From positions 6,555,187-6,619,186 of the forward strand of contig NZ_LN831776.1 of the NCBI RefSeq assembly GCF_000981585.1: a stretch of DNA of 64,000 nucleotides, in the 5' to 3' direction. Of this stretch, positions 26,166 through 35,369 are shown piece by piece (the first letter of the stretch is position 1; each line of letters begins with the position of its first letter). The DNA is from Paenibacillus riograndensis SBR5 (GTDB taxonomy: Bacteria > Bacillota > Bacilli > Paenibacillales > Paenibacillaceae). The position numbers and the translations under genes were made by a program. The notes beneath the pieces are model-generated. The model was not told where the DNA came from. It worked only from the letters and a program-made list of their open reading frames with translations, and ran no database searches.

Positions 26166-26954
26166 TTATTTTCCGGATGATCTTCCGGCCTGGGCTTCTA
26201 CTTCGAGTTCAGCTTCGGCCAAAATATACTTTTGGATTACTTCTGCAATGCCGTCGTCATTGTTCGTGGCGACGACGGCGTCCGCTTCCTGCTTCACAAC
26301 CTCCTGGGCGTTGCCCATGGCGACACCGAAGCCGGACTGCTGGATCGCGGCCAGATCATTCAGACTGTCCCCTACAGCGACAACCTGGGACATCTCTAAG
26401 CCCAGAAGCTTGCAGACCTCCCGGATACCCGAAGCCTTGTTGATGCCCAGCGGATTAATCTCCAGATTGGTTGGTGAAGAATTCGTAATTTCGAGTCCGC
26501 CCAGATCTTGGAGCCGCATCAGCAGCTTATGGCGGATGTCATCGTCCTCTGTGGAATACCCGAACTTAAGCCACTCCCGGCCTTCGATATCCCCATCCCA
26601 ATTGTCGCGGTTATAAACCTCATCTACTGAACACGCCCAGAACCAAGTCCCGTATTCTTCGGCGATCTCATGCATGGTCTTGACCAGCGTCACATCCAAA
26701 AGGGAGCGGCGGTACAGCTCACTCGGCGTACGCCACACCTCACTGCCGTTGACCATAATCATCGGAGTTTCAAGTCCCAGTTGCTCAGCATAAGGCATGG
26801 CACCGCGGGAGGTGCGTCCGGTGGACAGGCAGACATGAACGCCCGCATCCATCGCTTTTTTAATCCATTCCACCGTTTTGGGGGTAATCTGTTGTTCATC
26901 ATTCAGCAGGGTTCCATCCATATCCAATGCTAGCAGGCGGTATTTGGCAATCAT
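26166..26954 (-). CDS. Cof-type HAD phosphatase
   Basis: 262 aa haloacid dehalogenase-like hydrolase with a C2-type cap. Motif I LDMDGTLL, motif II STGR, and motif IV VGDSLNDLAAI are all present. Cof enzymes dephosphorylate sugar phosphates or FMN-type substrates; the exact substrate is open. ATG at 26954 with GGAGGGG eight bases upstream is preferred to an ATG at 26969. Confidence 0.9.
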   Translation of the reverse strand: MIAKYRLLALDMDGTLLNDEQQITPKTVEWIKKAMDAGVHVCLSTGRTSRGAMPYAEQLGLETPMIMVNGSEVWRTPSELYRRSLLDVTLVKTMHEIAEEYGTWFWACSVDEVYNRDNWDGDIEGREWLKFGYSTEDDDIRHKLLMRLQDLGGLEITNSSPTNLEINPLGINKASGIREVCKLLGLEMSQVVAVGDSLNDLAAIQQSGFGVAMGNAQEVVKQEADAVVATNNDDGIAEVIQKYILAEAELEVEAQAGRSSGK

Positions 26955-27047
26955 TTGCCACCCCTCCATTCTTCTTGTAGGCCCTCTCTATGCAAAGAGC
27001 AGCTGTGTATTTGTATTGCCGGCTTTTCCGTCTTCCCGACTATTATA

Positions 27048-29165
27048 TCAGTTGTTTGTTGTCGCTGTATTTTCGGAATCCTTCCCTGCGTCAGCGCCGT
27101 CTTTGGCACCTTCTGTCTTCAAGCTTTTCTTAGGCACGCCATCCAGGCCATACTCCCAATCGTAAGCGTCAAAAATCTTACGGGCCACCGGCGCCGCACT
27201 GTTGGAGCCAAATCCCCCTTCAGGGATAACCACGGCTACAGCCAGCTTCGGATTCTCACGCGGGGCAAAGGCAATGAAGACCCCGTTATCGCGCAGGTCG
27301 CCTTTGGCCGATTGCTGTGATGTCCCTGTTTTGCGGGCAAAATCATAAGGGAAATCAGAAAATGCAGTTACATCACTGCTCATGCCCTTTTTGATTTCTC
27401 TCCAGAAGGACTTGTCAAAGGTCGTGACTTCATCAATAACCTCACGTCCAAAGGTCTTAACCACCTTACCGTCCGGGTCCGTGATTTTGCTGACCAGCTG
27501 CGGTTTGATCCGTACACCTTCATTGGCAAGGGTCGAGGCATACTGTGCAAGCTGCAGCGTAGTGTAGCTTCCCTGCTGTCCGAACGATGCATAGACCAGC
27601 GCCGCCTGGGCACTCCCGGCTGCTTTTGTATTCGTATAGTTGATTTGTCCCAGGAACTCTCTGGGAAGTCCGCTTTGCGTCGACACGCCAAGGCCGAATT
27701 CCTTCATATATTTATCCCAGACCCCAATACCTTTGTCGCCATATTTCTCGTACAGCTTCTTGCCGACCATATCCACCATGAAGACGTTGGAGGATTTCTC
27801 AATCGCCCTGGAGGGGTCCATGGAACCGTACACGTGCCCGGAGGCATTGCGGACCGAGGATTTATCATTTTTCCCGAAAAAGGCAATCCCTTTATCCTGA
27901 TAGGTAGTAGAAGTGGAGAAAAAGCCTTCGTTCAGTCCGATAAGCACACTCAAGGGTTTGATGGTCGAACCCATCAGCAGCACCGATTGAAGTCCATGGC
28001 CCGACACCCCGGAGGATATCGGATTGATGGTTCCGTTCTGATAGTTATCAATAATGCTGTTCCAGACATCGGTAGGCAGTGAGCCTTTCGTCCAGACATT
28101 TGTATCATAGTCAGGCATGCTGGCCATAGCGACGACATTCCCGGTGTCGACTTCCATCGCTACAGCGTAGCCTGTTACGGCATCAGGATGTGTTTTCCCC
28201 TGCACGGAATGGGAATGCAGCCAGCTAATCTGCTCTGTAATAGCCTGCTCTGTCTTAAGCTGGATGTTTTTATTGATGGTCATCCAGACGTCATTTCCCT
28301 TTACAGGAGGGACCATATTCTCGATTTTTTCGGCCATATTCTGCGGATTGACGGAGATTACCTGATAGCCGTTTTTGCCGCGGAGTTCCCGCTGATACTG
28401 CAGCTCCAGACCGTCGAAGCCGACAAACTCATCATCCTTGTAAGTCAACCCAGGGTCATTGTCGATCTTTTTCATTGCATTTTGAATGTTTTTGTAAATA
28501 TCCAGACTGCCTGCGGACTTGAAAGGTTTGATATAACCAACAGTCTGCACCGCGACCGTATCCTTATTATAATGGCGGTTGCTCTCCTCGACGACTTCAA
28601 GGCCCGGGTATTCCTCTTTATGCTCCATGAAATAAGCCACTTCTTTGGGGGTAAGGCCAGCCTTGATCCGCCGGGCCATAAAGCCGGAATATTTCTTGAA
28701 CTTGAGGTCCAGGGAGTTAATTACATCATTAACCGTCAGTTTTTCGCCATTCGGATCGCCATACTTATTGAAATTCTCAACCAGATTGTTAGCCAGCGCG
28801 TAGACATTTGCCCGGGCCTCCGGAGTAAATGAAGTTTCACCTGTTTTCTTATCTGTAGACTTGGCTATATATTCTTTGGTAAGCGTGATATACAGGGATT
28901 GCACAGAGCTGGAATACGCAATTTCCTCGCCTCCGGCGGCGCGGATCGATCCCCTTATGGCTGCAAGCGGCACATTTTTGGTATCACGGCTGGTCTCAAC
29001 CTCTTTTAAATTGGGGCCTTCCACAAACTGAACAACGGCAAGACGGATAATGATAACGCAGAAAATGACAAACGTGCTGAAGAAAAACACGTTGAGGCGC
29101 AGGCCAAGCGAGCTCTTGCTGTCCTTCCCGTCCGGGGGAGAGGCCTGCTTACGGAAAACACTCAC
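27048..29165 (-). CDS. Class B penicillin-binding protein (first of a tandem pair)
   Basis: 705 aa. One N-terminal membrane helix (about 24-46), a PBP dimerisation domain (about 60-290) and a transpeptidase domain with S400-T-I-K, S458-S-N and K612-T-G motifs. It cross-links peptidoglycan outside the membrane. Architecture and YDTNVW..., GYAVAMEVDTGNVVAMASMPDYD resemble the PbpA/PBP2 elongation or spore class; the role cannot be fixed. C-terminal tail is charged and low-complexity. Lies 36 bases after a close paralogue with motifs at identical residue numbers, a recent tandem duplication. Confidence 0.92.
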   Translation of the reverse strand: MSVFRKQASPPDGKDSKSSLGLRLNVFFFSTFVIFCVIIIRLAVVQFVEGPNLKEVETSRDTKNVPLAAIRGSIRAAGGEEIAYSSSVQSLYITLTKEYIAKSTDKKTGETSFTPEARANVYALANNLVENFNKYGDPNGEKLTVNDVINSLDLKFKKYSGFMARRIKAGLTPKEVAYFMEHKEEYPGLEVVEESNRHYNKDTVAVQTVGYIKPFKSAGSLDIYKNIQNAMKKIDNDPGLTYKDDEFVGFDGLELQYQRELRGKNGYQVISVNPQNMAEKIENMVPPVKGNDVWMTINKNIQLKTEQAITEQISWLHSHSVQGKTHPDAVTGYAVAMEVDTGNVVAMASMPDYDTNVWTKGSLPTDVWNSIIDNYQNGTINPISSGVSGHGLQSVLLMGSTIKPLSVLIGLNEGFFSTSTTYQDKGIAFFGKNDKSSVRNASGHVYGSMDPSRAIEKSSNVFMVDMVGKKLYEKYGDKGIGVWDKYMKEFGLGVSTQSGLPREFLGQINYTNTKAAGSAQAALVYASFGQQGSYTTLQLAQYASTLANEGVRIKPQLVSKITDPDGKVVKTFGREVIDEVTTFDKSFWREIKKGMSSDVTAFSDFPYDFARKTGTSQQSAKGDLRDNGVFIAFAPRENPKLAVAVVIPEGGFGSNSAAPVARKIFDAYDWEYGLDGVPKKSLKTEGAKDGADAGKDSENTATTNN

Positions 29166-29201
29166 AGTTTTTTCACTCCTCTACATCTTAAAATAAACCA
29201 T

Positions 29202-31274
29202 TTATTTCAATGTTGACTCCGTGGCAGGGGATACGTTCTTTCGGGGGACTCCATTCAGTCCGTATTCCCAGTCATAGGCATCAAATATTTTGCGGGCTAC
29301 CGGGGCGGCACTATTCGATCCAAAACCGCCCTCCGGAATCACTACAGCTACAGCCAGCTTGGGATGCTCACGGGGCGCGAAAGCGATAAACACACCGTTG
29401 TCACGCGTCACTCCGTACGCATCCATTTCGGAAGTGCCGGTCTTGCGGGCAAAATCATAAGGAAATCCGTCAAATGCCTTGACGGCAGTATTCATCCCTT
29501 TTTTGATCTCCTTCCAGTAGGAGGGATCGAACGAAATTGTGCTTAGCACCTCACGGTGAAACTCTTTGACGGTCTTGCCTTCCGCATCGGTAATTCTGCT
29601 GACCAGCTGCGGCTTGATCCGCTCTCCCTCATTGGCGAGAGTTGCTGTGTACTGGGCCAGCTGCAGCGCTGTATATTTGCCTTTCTGGCCGAAGGAGGCG
29701 TAGACCATGGCTGCCTGGGTGCTGCCGGCCGCTTTGGTATCCATATAATCACCCAGTCCGGCACTTTCATTAGGCAGGCCGCTTTGTGTGGATACGCCCA
29801 GCCCAAAAGCCTTCAAATATTGATCCCACACCTCCGGTGCCTTGCTCTTATATTTCTTGTACAGGGGATCCCCGATCATATCGATCATAAACGCGTTGGA
29901 TGATTCCTGAATCGCTTTAGCCGGATCCAGCGGTCCCAGCACATGGCCTGAGGAATTTTTTACAGAAGCATTGTCGTCTTTGCCGAAATAAGCGATCCCT
30001 ACATCGTTATAAGTATCGCCGGTAGAGAACAAGCCTTCATTTAATCCAATCAACACACTTAACGGTTTGACCGTGGACCCCAAATAGATCACTGACTTCA
30101 GGCCATTCCCTGAAATCCCGGAGGTAGTATCTCTGATCGTTCCGTTCAAATAATTGTTCGCAATTTTTTCATACACCTCAGGCTCAACTTTATCTGTTGT
30201 CCAGACATTCGTGTCATAATCAGGCATACTGGCCATGGCCACTACGTTTCCAGTGTCCACTTCCATGGCAACAGCGTAGCCGGTCAGGGCATCGGGATGA
30301 AGTTTCCCCAGCACCGGATTGGTGTGCAGCCAGCGGATCTGATCCATAATCGCCTGTTCGGTCTTCATCTGTACGTTCTTGTTGATCGTCATCCAGATGT
30401 CGTTCCCCTTGACCGGAGGTACGGATTCAATAATTTCTTCGGCCATATTCTGCGGATTTACAGAAATGGTCTGGTAGCCGTTTTTCCCGCGCAGCTCCCG
30501 CTGGTATTGCTGTTCAAGGCCATATGCACCTACAAATTCTTCCTCTTTATACGCTAAGCCGGGATCGGCATTATTTTGCTTCATCGCACTGCGGATATTT
30601 TTGTAAAGATCCAAACTGTCTAAGGATTTAAAAGGTCTGATATAACCTACCGTCTGTACAGCCACCGTGTCCTTGTCATAATGTCGTGCAGCCTCCTCCA
30701 CAATCGAAAGGCCGGGATACTGCTCCTTATGCTCCAGAAAATGAGCCACTTCCTTGGGCGTAAGTCCTGTCTTGATTTTGCGCGGATAGTAGCCAAGCGT
30801 TTTTTTGAAATTGAGATCAAGCAGTGTTGTAATTTCTTCTCCTGTCAGCTTTTTGCCGGACGGATCGCCATATTGATTGAAGACAGACTCCAGTCTTGCT
30901 GCCAGGGAAGCAGTGTTCGCTTTGGCCTTGTCGGTAAATTCATATTCATTGGTTGTCTTATTCCTATAGGTCTCGGTATAGTCCTTAGTTAACGTGATGT
31001 ACAGGGATTGGACAGAAGTGTTATACGCGATGTTCTCCCCGCCGGCAGCATGAATTATCCCCCGGATCGCGGAGAGCGGGACAGTTTTGGTCTCCTGATT
31101 CTCTTCAATTTCTGTCAAAGCCTCAGCCTCGACGAACTGCAGTGACGCAAGACGGACAATAATGACACAAAAAATAAAAAACGTGCCGAAGAAAAACAAA
31201 TTGATGCGCACACTGGATGTGCTTCGGCCATGACTTGAATCGGGGCTTCTGCCCGGGAAACCAAACCATTTCAC
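29202..31274 (-). CDS. Class B penicillin-binding protein (second of a tandem pair)
   Basis: 690 aa paralogue of the preceding gene: N-terminal membrane helix (about 24-46), dimerisation domain, then transpeptidase with S400-T-V-K, S458-S-N and K611-T-G. All catalytic motifs are intact, so both copies should be active. It differs mainly in the N-terminal 20 residues, the 50-150 region and a shorter tail. ATG at 31274, first gene of the pair. Tandem copies may serve different growth or sporulation stages; nothing in the sequence shows which. Confidence 0.92.
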   Translation of the reverse strand: MKWFGFPGRSPDSSHGRSTSSVRINLFFFGTFFIFCVIIVRLASLQFVEAEALTEIEENQETKTVPLSAIRGIIHAAGGENIAYNTSVQSLYITLTKDYTETYRNKTTNEYEFTDKAKANTASLAARLESVFNQYGDPSGKKLTGEEITTLLDLNFKKTLGYYPRKIKTGLTPKEVAHFLEHKEQYPGLSIVEEAARHYDKDTVAVQTVGYIRPFKSLDSLDLYKNIRSAMKQNNADPGLAYKEEEFVGAYGLEQQYQRELRGKNGYQTISVNPQNMAEEIIESVPPVKGNDIWMTINKNVQMKTEQAIMDQIRWLHTNPVLGKLHPDALTGYAVAMEVDTGNVVAMASMPDYDTNVWTTDKVEPEVYEKIANNYLNGTIRDTTSGISGNGLKSVIYLGSTVKPLSVLIGLNEGLFSTGDTYNDVGIAYFGKDDNASVKNSSGHVLGPLDPAKAIQESSNAFMIDMIGDPLYKKYKSKAPEVWDQYLKAFGLGVSTQSGLPNESAGLGDYMDTKAAGSTQAAMVYASFGQKGKYTALQLAQYTATLANEGERIKPQLVSRITDAEGKTVKEFHREVLSTISFDPSYWKEIKKGMNTAVKAFDGFPYDFARKTGTSEMDAYGVTRDNGVFIAFAPREHPKLAVAVVIPEGGFGSNSAAPVARKIFDAYDWEYGLNGVPRKNVSPATESTLK

Positions 31275-31386
31275 GGCGGATTCTCTCCTTAGCTAAAGCA
31301 AATATTGCCTGGTCGGAACGTATTCTTCAAGGCTGCTTGGTATGCCTTGTTATTGTACCATATATCCCAAGGCTGACGCTCCCTTC

Positions 31387-32532
31387 TCAGAGCACATCTT
31401 CTTTAATGTGGGTTTTCTCAAAATCCTTGCTGTCGAACCAGTCCCCGCTGCTGGCCCATGTCGAATCCAGCGGTATCCAGGCCTGCCTGTCCGGCAGGTA
31501 CACCTCATTCCAGGCATGAGGGCCATGCCCGCCTTGACCATCGTACCCCTGGCCTGTGACTACGCGCACCTGAAGTCCCTGCGAACGGGCCATCACGGCA
31601 TAGAGGCGGGCATAATCTATGCACACGCCAAGCCGGGTATCGAAGGTATCCTGGGGCGTCTGCTCATGCCAGATCCGGTTCTGCTCATAGTTCTCTGCTT
31701 TGCCGTAATCATAGGCAATCCGTGAGCCTATCCAGTCGTACAGCCGTCTGGCCTTGTCCTCTTCCCCCTTGGCTTGTCCGGCGATATCGGCCGCAGCTCC
31801 CACAATATCGGGCGAAATTTCATGATCAATCACTTCATATTTCCGCCGCAAAATATCGTTCATCTCATCGGCCACCGCTTGGGTCAGCACCGGCAGCTTG
31901 CTGCGCACCTCTTCACCGGCAAGCGGCTCGAACACCGCAGCCGCGCTCTGGCTGTAAATCGGGGAGGACTCTACATACCGGCTGAAGCCGCTGTCCGGAT
32001 TCAGACCGACGCCAATGTACAGGGCAAGCACCAGGATAAGCCCGCGCACAAGCCCAATCACACCGCCGATCAGCGCACCGCTGAGACGGCTGGTTGGCGT
32101 AGGCTTCCGGTCCGCTGCCCTGGCCCGGAAGCGGGGCAGCCGGAACGGCAGGAGCATGAACAGCAGTCCAAGCAGAAGCCGGATCAGGCTGTAAGAGATC
32201 AACAGAAGCAGCAGAAAACGCACAAAGGGCGATCCCGCTAAAACCGAGACGGCAGTGTAATATAATTGCTGCCAGCCGCTGAGCGTTGTGTCCGGCAGTG
32301 CAATTCCTTCAGCCCAGGCTGCTGCGGCCGGAGACAGATACATCGCCGCCGGAATGCCCATGGCGAGCGCCAGAATGGTAAGCACTCCGTTCCCGAGCAT
32401 CCCGAATAATCCCCCTGCCGCCCTTGTGAAGCCTCTGCTCCAGCCCTGAAGCAGCGAGAAAAGGACAACCACCACCAGCAGGATGGAGATCATATTGGCA
32501 TTACTGAGGCTGTCTATCCATCCGTTAAGCAT
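31387..32532 (-). CDS. Membrane-anchored transglutaminase-like protein
   Basis: 381 aa. The N-terminal 175 residues carry several hydrophobic helices resembling a CvpA-type membrane module (SLLQGWSRGFTRAAGGLFG; SGALIGGVIGLVRGLILVLALYIG). The C-terminal part is a transglutaminase/protease-like core with C304 (GVCIDYARL), H339 (GPHAWNEV) and D356 (PLDSTWA), a complete triad. It probably acts outside the membrane on proteins or peptides. ATG at 32532. Function within this family is not known. Confidence 0.87.
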   Translation of the reverse strand: MLNGWIDSLSNANMISILLVVVVLFSLLQGWSRGFTRAAGGLFGMLGNGVLTILALAMGIPAAMYLSPAAAAWAEGIALPDTTLSGWQQLYYTAVSVLAGSPFVRFLLLLLISYSLIRLLLGLLFMLLPFRLPRFRARAADRKPTPTSRLSGALIGGVIGLVRGLILVLALYIGVGLNPDSGFSRYVESSPIYSQSAAAVFEPLAGEEVRSKLPVLTQAVADEMNDILRRKYEVIDHEISPDIVGAAADIAGQAKGEEDKARRLYDWIGSRIAYDYGKAENYEQNRIWHEQTPQDTFDTRLGVCIDYARLYAVMARSQGLQVRVVTGQGYDGQGGHGPHAWNEVYLPDRQAWIPLDSTWASSGDWFDSKDFEKTHIKEDVL

Positions 32533-32592
32533 GTTTGTCCCTCCTTTCCTGTGTATGCAGATTCAAACGGGCTGCAAATATCCGCCTGAATC

Positions 32593-33030
32593 TCACTGGT
32601 TCTTCCGGGCTTCGTCTATGAACGTTTTGGTCGTGTCCGTAATGCTCCATTTCCCGAGGCTCACCCCGCGGAAAGTCACTTCAACCTTGTCCTCTCCAGC
32701 CGCACCCTTCAGCTCAAGATTAGGTGTTGTAATCGTAAAGGAGCCGTCGCCCCCGGAGGTATATGTAGCTTCCTGCGCTTCCTTCAGCATGACTTCCTGC
32801 GCTTCTTTCTTCAGCGTACTTACCGTTCCATCTGTCACCTTATTCACAGCGTTGCCAATTTGATCAAGTGTAACCCCGCTGTAGATGAACAGGCCCACAA
32901 CAATAACAATTACAATCGCCCATTTCAGCACCGTTTTAACCAGGTTAATTACCGCAAACAGCAGGACAAGCGCAATAACGATAACCAGCCAATTCTCTCT
33001 AATAAATTGTGACCACACTGCCGGATCCAT
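32593..33030 (-). CDS. Membrane-anchored protein of unknown function
   Basis: 145 aa from ATG 33030 (alternative TTG 33033), with AGGGGTG eight to eleven bases upstream. Two close hydrophobic segments (about 13-28 and 31-48), then a Lys/Glu-rich helical stretch and a C-terminal beta-rich domain (SFTITTPNLELKG...). It probably faces outward. Spaced 60 bases from the transglutaminase gene in the same direction, so likely co-transcribed. No family recognised. Confidence 0.75.
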   Translation of the reverse strand: MDPAVWSQFIRENWLVIVIALVLLFAVINLVKTVLKWAIVIVIVVGLFIYSGVTLDQIGNAVNKVTDGTVSTLKKEAQEVMLKEAQEATYTSGGDGSFTITTPNLELKGAAGEDKVEVTFRGVSLGKWSITDTTKTFIDEARKNQ

Positions 33031-33393
33031 CAATTTCACAACACCCCTATCGCCAAATTTCGTCACTGCAGGGCGCATGCCCCCGGAACATTTCATAATT
33101 AATAATTATTATACATGAATAACCTTTATAATTCATGGCCTGAGTGGCCTCCTGCAAAGGCCCTCAATAAAATGGTATAAGCCTGCCTGACCCCACGTAA
33201 AGTACAAGTAGGTCATTATCGGGAGCAACAGATAAAAAGAGCCGGGTTAGCCGTCATTTTACTGAAACGCACCCGGTTCAGCGAAATCCGAAGGATTGTT
33301 TATGGCATGAACCTTTAATTATTTATCCTGTGAAAAAAGTGCCTGTGCGCGCCTTACCGGTGCAAAAGACGGGCCCCTGTGGAGGTGCTTTCC
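33031..33393. other. Divergent intergenic region
   Basis: A 363-base spacer. A TATAAT on the minus strand (plus-strand 33108-33113) may serve the membrane-anchored protein. A GAGCCGGGT / ACCCGGTTC hairpin lies at about 33239-33281 without a T-tract. No gene was found. Confidence 0.45.
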
Positions 33394-34563
33394 TTGAAAA
33401 CCGCGCTGTGGCTATACCTGTTTCTCTTTCTGGCCTTCTTCGACCTGCATGCCCAGTACCCCATCCTAACACCTTTTGCGATCTCTCTGGGGGCGGGGCC
33501 GGCTTTCATCGGGTGGATGATGGGCATGTACTCGCTGACGCATCTTCCCGGAAATCTGCTGGCCGGTGTGCTGGTCGACCGCAATGGCAGCCGCCGCTAT
33601 ATTGTCTTCGCACTCACGGCGGCCGGAGCCATTCTGCTGATGCAGGCTCACGCACAGCTTCCCTGGCATCTGCTGCTGCTGCGCGCAGCCAGCGGATTTG
33701 TGCTGGCCTTTCTCTCCCCGGCCTGCATGGCACTGCTGGCTTCGCTCTCCTCCGATTCAGCGACCCAGGGCAAATATATGTCCGGCCATGGGATCGTCCA
33801 TACGCTGGCCTCTGTCGTCTCTCCGGCGGCCGGCGCCTTTATTGTGGCGAAAGCCGGCTACTCCGGCACGTTCACCACACTTGGCTGGCTGCTGATCCTC
33901 ACAGGTGTGATGGCATTATTCAGCGTGCCGAAGCAGGTGCAGAGCATGTCTGCTGCCAAGCCTGCGCTGCCGCTGCACTCCCCCGCACAAGCTGCGGACC
34001 GTGAGAACCCCCGGGTCTCCCGCCGCTATTACCTTCTGCCCTTCTTCGTTTCCTGCTCCCAAGGCGTGCTGTTCTTTGAGCTGCCTCTGTCACAGGGCAG
34101 CGAAGGAATGATCTCAACCGGCATCCTGCTGTCACTGCTTAGCTTGGGGGCGCTGGTGACGCTCAGCCTCCTTTTTCTGAACAGGTTTGCTCCGGGAATA
34201 AGAATCGCTGCGGCGCTCCTCGCCATGGCACTTTGCTTTTTCACTCTGGCCGCCTTCCGCCATATTCCTGCCGGAGTGGTTCTCTTCCTGCTTGGTGCTG
34301 CCAAGGGGGTGCTGTTTCCGGCAATGGCTTCTCTCTTCATCAGTCTTGGGGGGCCGGGGCGCATGGGCCGCACTTTCTCGCTGCAATCGATTGCCATGTC
34401 TCTGGGCGCCTTTGCCGGTCCCGTAGCAGCAGGGCAGCTGCGGGATTTCGTCTCTCCGTACTTCATCGCCTTTGTGCTGCTCATGACCGCCATTCTGCTG
34501 CTCCCGCCCAGAGGCTCGGGCAAGCCTGCTTACCACCCGGAATGGAACAGCCCGGCGGCCTGA
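33394..34563 (+). CDS. Major facilitator superfamily transporter
   Basis: 389 aa with about 12 hydrophobic helices; loop 2-3 carries GVLVDRNGSRR, the MFS motif A variant. The middle loop (about 190-210) is Ala/Pro-rich. Substrate unknown; single gene, so no context clue. The TTG at 33394 is taken as start since GGAGGTG lies seven bases upstream; the frame also allows a GTG at 33379 that overlaps that site. Confidence 0.83.
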   Translation: MKTALWLYLFLFLAFFDLHAQYPILTPFAISLGAGPAFIGWMMGMYSLTHLPGNLLAGVLVDRNGSRRYIVFALTAAGAILLMQAHAQLPWHLLLLRAASGFVLAFLSPACMALLASLSSDSATQGKYMSGHGIVHTLASVVSPAAGAFIVAKAGYSGTFTTLGWLLILTGVMALFSVPKQVQSMSAAKPALPLHSPAQAADRENPRVSRRYYLLPFFVSCSQGVLFFELPLSQGSEGMISTGILLSLLSLGALVTLSLLFLNRFAPGIRIAAALLAMALCFFTLAAFRHIPAGVVLFLLGAAKGVLFPAMASLFISLGGPGRMGRTFSLQSIAMSLGAFAGPVAAGQLRDFVSPYFIAFVLLMTAILLLPPRGSGKPAYHPEWNSPAA

Positions 34564-34602
34564 AGGCCAACAGCCGTTCACTGGCAGCTTTAATCCAACA
34601 AA

Positions 34603-34611
34603 CATAATATA
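34603..34611 (+). promoter_or_regulatory. Possible sigma-K -10 element for the YjcZ-like gene
   Basis: CATAATATA fits the sigma-K -10 consensus CATANNNTA and lies 41 bases before the start. No clear AC at the expected -35 spacing. Confidence 0.35.
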
Positions 34612-34652
34612 CACTGTAGTCACCCCTCAGCCGAAAGCGTGGTGAATTCTCG

Positions 34653-34778
34653 ATGGGCGAATATTGCGGTCCGGGCCCGAACCCCGCTCCTGTTGCTCCT
34701 GCATTCTGGACTTCAACAGGTACAATTCTGGTGCTCTTCATTCTGCTGGTTATCATCCTCAGTGCGGGAATATTCTAG
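34653..34778 (+). CDS. Small YjcZ-like sporulation peptide
   Basis: 41 aa: an N-terminal segment rich in Gly/Pro/Ala (MGEYCGPGPNPAPVAPAFW) and a C-terminal single hydrophobic helix (TILVLFILLVIILSAGIF). This is the layout of the YjcZ family of short sporulation-associated peptides, of unknown function. A weak GGTGA site precedes the ATG, and a sigma-K-like -10 lies upstream. Confidence 0.65.
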   Translation: MGEYCGPGPNPAPVAPAFWTSTGTILVLFILLVIILSAGIF

Positions 34779-34814
34779 GTTTTGTCCGCATTTGCCGAAT
34801 TGACAACTCCCCGA

Positions 34815-34856
34815 CAATCACCCGGTTCAGCAGCCGGGTGATTGTTTCTTTTTACG
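34815..34856 (+). terminator. Terminator after the YjcZ-like gene
   Basis: CAATCACCCGG pairs perfectly with CCGGGTGATTG, followed by TTTCTTTTT. Confidence 0.88.
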
Positions 34857-34964
34857 ACATTTCCCGGGGAATGAAAATCCAGTATGCCTTTTCGCTGTTA
34901 AATATGACGACTCTTAGGTAAAATATCGACATAGACACATTACACCGGGGGAGGTTGACAGAAA

Positions 34965-35321
34965 ATGTCCATAACCATCATTGTCGAAGGTAAAAACGAC
35001 CGCAGCAGATTACGGAGAATCCTTGCTCCAGAGGTCGACATCCAGTGTACGTTCGGCACGCTGAATACGCTCAAGCTGGAGACACTGCGGCGCAAAATAG
35101 GAGATGGGGAAGTCTACCTCTACATGGATAATGACAGCTCGGGCAAAAAAATCCGCGGCATTCTGCGCGACGCTTTTCCGGATGCCGTGCATATTTATAC
35201 CCGGAAAGGCTATGCCGGAGTGGAAGGCACCCCGGATGAATACAGCATCACCCAACTGGAGAAAGCCGGGCTGGAGGAGTTCATTATTTATCCTGAGCCT
35301 TTACCTTACTTGGAGTCGTAG
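34965..35321 (+). CDS. Small Toprim-domain protein
   Basis: 118 aa consisting of one Toprim fold: the conserved glutamate E8 in IIVEGKND and the D55-N-D57 pair in YLYMDNDSSGKKIR bind catalytic metal in this superfamily (topoisomerases, primases, OLD nucleases, RNase M5). No partner domain is present. Resembles the stand-alone Toprim proteins of Bacillales (YusF-like); enzymatic role unknown. GGGGGAGG precedes the ATG. It sits directly upstream of the palindromic repeat arrays, which may be chance. Confidence 0.78.
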   Translation: MSITIIVEGKNDRSRLRRILAPEVDIQCTFGTLNTLKLETLRRKIGDGEVYLYMDNDSSGKKIRGILRDAFPDAVHIYTRKGYAGVEGTPDEYSITQLEKAGLEEFIIYPEPLPYLES

Positions 35322-35369
35322 CATTCATTCTGACGCTCCAACACACATCAGTAGAACAAAGCAGCAATC

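Noticed and set aside
30297..30992. Frames opposite the PBP genes
   Set aside because: Both PBPs are intact with catalytic motifs; the antisense frames have no support.
33239..33281. Terminator
   Set aside because: The stem is real but no T-run follows on either strand and no gene ends nearby.
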